This document shows positions 61,815-64,000 of a stretch of DNA of 64,000 nt, one piece after another. Location: positions 5,270,001-5,334,000 of the forward strand of contig NZ_LT594324.1 of assembly GCF_900089605.1 (NCBI RefSeq). The letters are read 5' to 3'. The stretch's first letter is position 1. Each line of letters begins with the position of its first letter. A program made the translations under genes and the position numbers. The notes under the pieces are model-generated. The model had not been told where the DNA came from. It saw nothing but the letters and a program-made list of their open reading frames with translations, and searched no databases. Origin of the DNA: Micromonospora narathiwatensis. Its GTDB lineage: Bacteria; Actinomycetota; Actinomycetes; Mycobacteriales; Micromonosporaceae.

Positions 61815-62453
61815 GTGCTCGAGCTCGCCATCCTCGGCCTCCTGCAGGAGGCTCCGATGCACGGCTACGAGCTGCGCAAGGAGTTGACCGCCAAGCTCGG
61901 CGTCATCTGGGCGGCGATCAGCTACGGCTCGCTCTACCCGACCCTGCGCCGGTTGCAGGCGGCGGGATGGATCGCCGAGGCCGCCGGGACACCCGCGACC
62001 GCCGAGGAGGTTCCGGCGCTCACCAGCCGTCGCGGTCGGGTGGTGTACACCATTACCGCGGAGGGCAAGGAGCGCTTCGCCCAGCTGATAGCGCAGGCTG
62101 GGCCCGAGACGTACGACGACACGGGCTTCGGCGTGCACTTCGCGTTCTTCGCCCGGACCGACCAGGCCACCCGGCTCCGGATCCTGGAAGGTCGTCGTCG
62201 CAGGATCGAGGAGCGTCGCGAAGGTCTTCGTGACGTGCTCGGCCGGGCCGCCGAGCGGCTCGACGCGTACACCCTGGAGCTGCAGCGCCACGGCCTGGAG
62301 GCATGTGAGCGCGAGGTCCGCTGGCTGGAGGAGCTCATCGCCAACGAGCGCTCCGGCCGAGCCCCGACGGTCCCGCAACCCGGGACGGCCGGCGGCCGAC
62401 GAGATAACGAAAGCCCGCCCCCGCCTGGAGAGTCCAGGACAGAGCGGCCGTGA
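61815..62453 (+). CDS. PadR-family transcriptional regulator
   Basis: A 212-residue repressor. The winged helix is in [20 protein letters not shown] and [20 protein letters not shown], with [17 protein letters not shown] as the wing. A C-terminal helical dimer domain follows, then a proline-rich tail. GTG at 61815 has AGAAGGGG upstream. The palindrome over its promoter suggests self-repression. Its stop nearly touches the ino1 region, so the two genes are probably one operon, as in M. tuberculosis Rv0047c-Rv0046c. Confidence 0.9.
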   Translation: MLELAILGLLQEAPMHGYELRKELTAKLGVIWAAISYGSLYPTLRRLQAAGWIAEAAGTPATAEEVPALTSRRGRVVYTITAEGKERFAQLIAQAGPETYDDTGFGVHFAFFARTDQATRLRILEGRRRRIEERREGLRDVLGRAAERLDAYTLELQRHGLEACEREVRWLEELIANERSGRAPTVPQPGTAGGRRDNESPPPPGESRTERP

Positions 62454-62476
62454 TGAAGAAGAAGGAGGCAGACGCT

Positions 62477-63556
62477 ATGGGCTCCGTCCGCGTCGCCATC
62501 GTCGGTGTGGGTAACTGCGCCTCGTCCCTCGTGCAGGGTGTGGAGTACTACCGGAACGCCGACCCGAACGACCGCGTCCCGGGTCTCATGCACGTCACCT
62601 TCGGCGACTACCACGTCTCCGACGTGAAGTTCGTCGCGGCGTTCGACGTGGACGCCAAGAAGGTGGGCATGGACCTCGCCGAGGCGATCGTCGCCAGCGA
62701 GAACAACACCATCAAGCTGTGCGACGTGCCGCCGACCGGCGTGACCGTGCAGCGCGGTCCGACCTTCGACGGGCTCGGCCAGTACTACCGCGAGATCATC
62801 GAGGAGTCGGACGTCGAGTCGGTCGACGTCGCCCAGGCGCTGCGTGACGCGCAGGTCGACGTGGTCGTCTCCTACCTGCCGGTGGGCTCCGAGCAGGCCG
62901 ACAAGTTCTACGCCCAGGCCGCGATCGACGCCGGCTGCGCGTTCGTGAACGCCCTGCCGGTCTTCATCGCCTCCGACCCGGAATGGGCGAAGAAGTTCGA
63001 GGATGCGGGCCTGCCGATCGTCGGTGACGACATCAAGAGCCAGGTGGGCGCCACCATCGTGCACCGCGCCCTGGCGAAGCTCTTCGAGGACCGCGGGGTC
63101 GAGCTGCTGCGCACGTACCAGCTCAACTTCGGCGGCAACATGGACTTCATGAACATGCTGGAGCGCAACCGCCTGGTCTCGAAGAAGATCTCGAAGACCC
63201 AGTCGGTGACCTCCCAGATCCCGCACGAGATGGCCAAGAGCGACGTGCACATCGGCCCGTCGGACCACGTGCCGTGGCTCGACGACCGCAAGTGGGCGTA
63301 CATCCGCCTGGAGGGCCGCTCCTTCGGTGACACCCCGCTCAACGCCGAGCTCAAGCTCGAGGTGTGGGACTCGCCGAACTCGGCCGGTGTCATCATCGAC
63401 GCCGTCCGGGCCGCGAAGATCGCGCTGGACCGGAAGATCGGCGGCCCGATCCTCTCCGCCTCCTCATACTTCATGAAGTCCCCGCCGCAGCAGTACGCCG
63501 ACCACGACGCGCACGCCGCCGTCGAGGCGTTCATCAAGGGCGAGGTCGAGCGCTGA
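62477..63556 (+). CDS. ino1: Inositol-3-phosphate synthase
   Basis: A 359-residue NAD-dependent isomerase making inositol 3-phosphate from glucose 6-phosphate, the first step to phosphatidylinositol and mycothiol. Seen are the NAD loop [53 protein letters not shown] and [23 protein letters not shown] at 62477 has AAGGAGG 8 nt upstream; ATG at 62450/62453 would add a lysine-rich leader. Likely controlled by PadR. Confidence 0.95.
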   Translation: MGSVRVAIVGVGNCASSLVQGVEYYRNADPNDRVPGLMHVTFGDYHVSDVKFVAAFDVDAKKVGMDLAEAIVASENNTIKLCDVPPTGVTVQRGPTFDGLGQYYREIIEESDVESVDVAQALRDAQVDVVVSYLPVGSEQADKFYAQAAIDAGCAFVNALPVFIASDPEWAKKFEDAGLPIVGDDIKSQVGATIVHRALAKLFEDRGVELLRTYQLNFGGNMDFMNMLERNRLVSKKISKTQSVTSQIPHEMAKSDVHIGPSDHVPWLDDRKWAYIRLEGRSFGDTPLNAELKLEVWDSPNSAGVIIDAVRAAKIALDRKIGGPILSASSYFMKSPPQQYADHDAHAAVEAFIKGEVER

Positions 63557-63576
63557 CGCGCTGACCACAGCACCGT

Positions 63577-63608
63577 CGAGGGCCGGGTCCGCACGGACCC
63601 GGCCCTCG
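63577..63608. terminator. Strong bidirectional hairpin
   Basis: A perfect 15-bp stem (63577-63591 with 63594-63608) with a 2-nt closing loop lies between ino1 and the convergent methyltransferase gene. Confidence 0.8.
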
Positions 63609-63639
63609 CGCGTCCCAGCCGCCGTCCCCCTGGGGTACG

Positions 63640-64000
63640 TCAGGACCAGGCGCGCTGGAACGCCACGCGGGCCTCCAGCTCCAGCAGGGTCACCTTGCGT
63701 GGCAGCCCGCCACCGAAGCCGACCAGCTTGCCGCCGGCACCGACGATCCGGTGACAGGGCACGATCACCGGAATCGGGTTCCGGTTGCAGGCCACCCCGA
63801 CCGCCCGGGCCCCGCCCGGCTCGCCCACCGCCGTCGCCACCTCGCCATAGGTTCGCGTCTCCCCGTACGGGATGAGGGTCATCTGCCGCCACACCGCGCG
63901 CTCGAACTCCGACCCCCGCGCCGCCACCACCGGCACGGTGAACTCGATCAGCTCACCGGCGAAGTACGCGCGCAGCTCGGCCAGCGCGCGAGCGGCGATC
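63640..64000 (-). CDS. ogt: Methylated-DNA-protein-cysteine methyltransferase, N-terminus outside window
   Basis: The C-terminal 119 or so residues of an O6-alkylguanine repair protein. FERAVWRQMTLIPYGETRTY, GVACNRNPIPVIVPCHRIV (active-site Cys in PCHR) and the last helix are present. The frame stays open to the window edge (LAELRAYFAGELIEFTVP before the GTG at 63936), so the start lies beyond 64000 and this is a partial gene. Confidence 0.9.
   Translation of the reverse strand, partial: IAARALAELRAYFAGELIEFTVPVVAARGSEFERAVWRQMTLIPYGETRTYGEVATAVGEPGGARAVGVACNRNPIPVIVPCHRIVGAGGKLVGFGGGLPRKVTLLELEARVAFQRAWS

Noticed and set aside
63640..63936. Complete 98-codon ogt starting at 63936
   Set aside because: The frame continues to the edge with family-like residues, so the gene is cut by the window end.

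Overview
The window is a 64 kb chromosomal segment of a very high-GC actinomycete, most likely Micromonospora or a close relative (Micromonosporaceae). The evidence is the base composition, frequent GTG and TTG starts with short leaders, and family content such as DUF4192, DUF5318, CU044_5270, LppU/SCO3897, DUF2690, AfsR/SARP regulators and Ala1 DnaB intein. The right-hand part follows the near-oriC order known from Mycobacterium tuberculosis (ino1, padR, DUF5318, ponA1, GT87 membrane protein, rpsF, ssb, rpsR, rplI, intein-containing dnaB). No tRNA, rRNA, CRISPR array, insertion sequence or prophage was recognised.

Left part (1-36 kb), mostly housekeeping. A DDAH-family hydrolase is divergent from an Lrp regulator. 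Then come a secreted beta-propeller protein, a quinone oxidoreductase behind a SoxR-type promoter, a YbjN-like protein, and molybdenum cofactor genes in several places: mobA-like plus DUF6457, fdhD, moaA-moaD, and moaC-mogA-moeA-moaE. Also here are an ECF sigma factor with a coupled membrane protein, DUF4192, a fructosamine-kinase-like gene, a metallophosphoesterase, a fusion of an EndoQ-like PHP nuclease to a UvrD helicase, a prepilin peptidase, a DMT exporter, an AAA ATPase behind a strong operator, GNAT, DoxX and a GT87 enzyme. A 1009-residue AfsR-type regulator is divergent from a membrane GGDEF-EAL protein across an unusual 550-bp spacer.

Replication and ribosome part (37-44 kb): dnaB with a class 3 intein carrying a LAGLIDADG endonuclease domain, an upstream spacer with several DnaA-box-like sites, a tryptophan-repeat membrane protein, and rpsF-ssb-rpsR-rplI. 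The rpsF leader can hide its own Shine-Dalgarno sequence, and the rpsR product lacks all zinc-ligand cysteines.

Accessory part (44-58 kb), inserted in the conserved block: a large secreted SGNH hydrolase with golvesin-like and lytic-transglycosylase-like domains, a lipoprotein, three secreted DUF2690 paralogues, a BTAD (SARP-type) regulator, and three pseudogene remnants (DUF2690, S1 protease, golvesin protein). The promoters of the SGNH operon and of two DUF2690 genes share one layout (GTGG, 6 nt, GATGA heptamer, second heptamer 11 bp on, 8 nt, -10). This suggests a small SARP-controlled regulon of secreted proteins and is the best candidate here for an undescribed system.

Right end (58-64 kb): a class A penicillin-binding protein, DUF5318, padR with a palindromic operator, inositol-3-phosphate synthase, and an ogt-type methyltransferase cut by the window edge.
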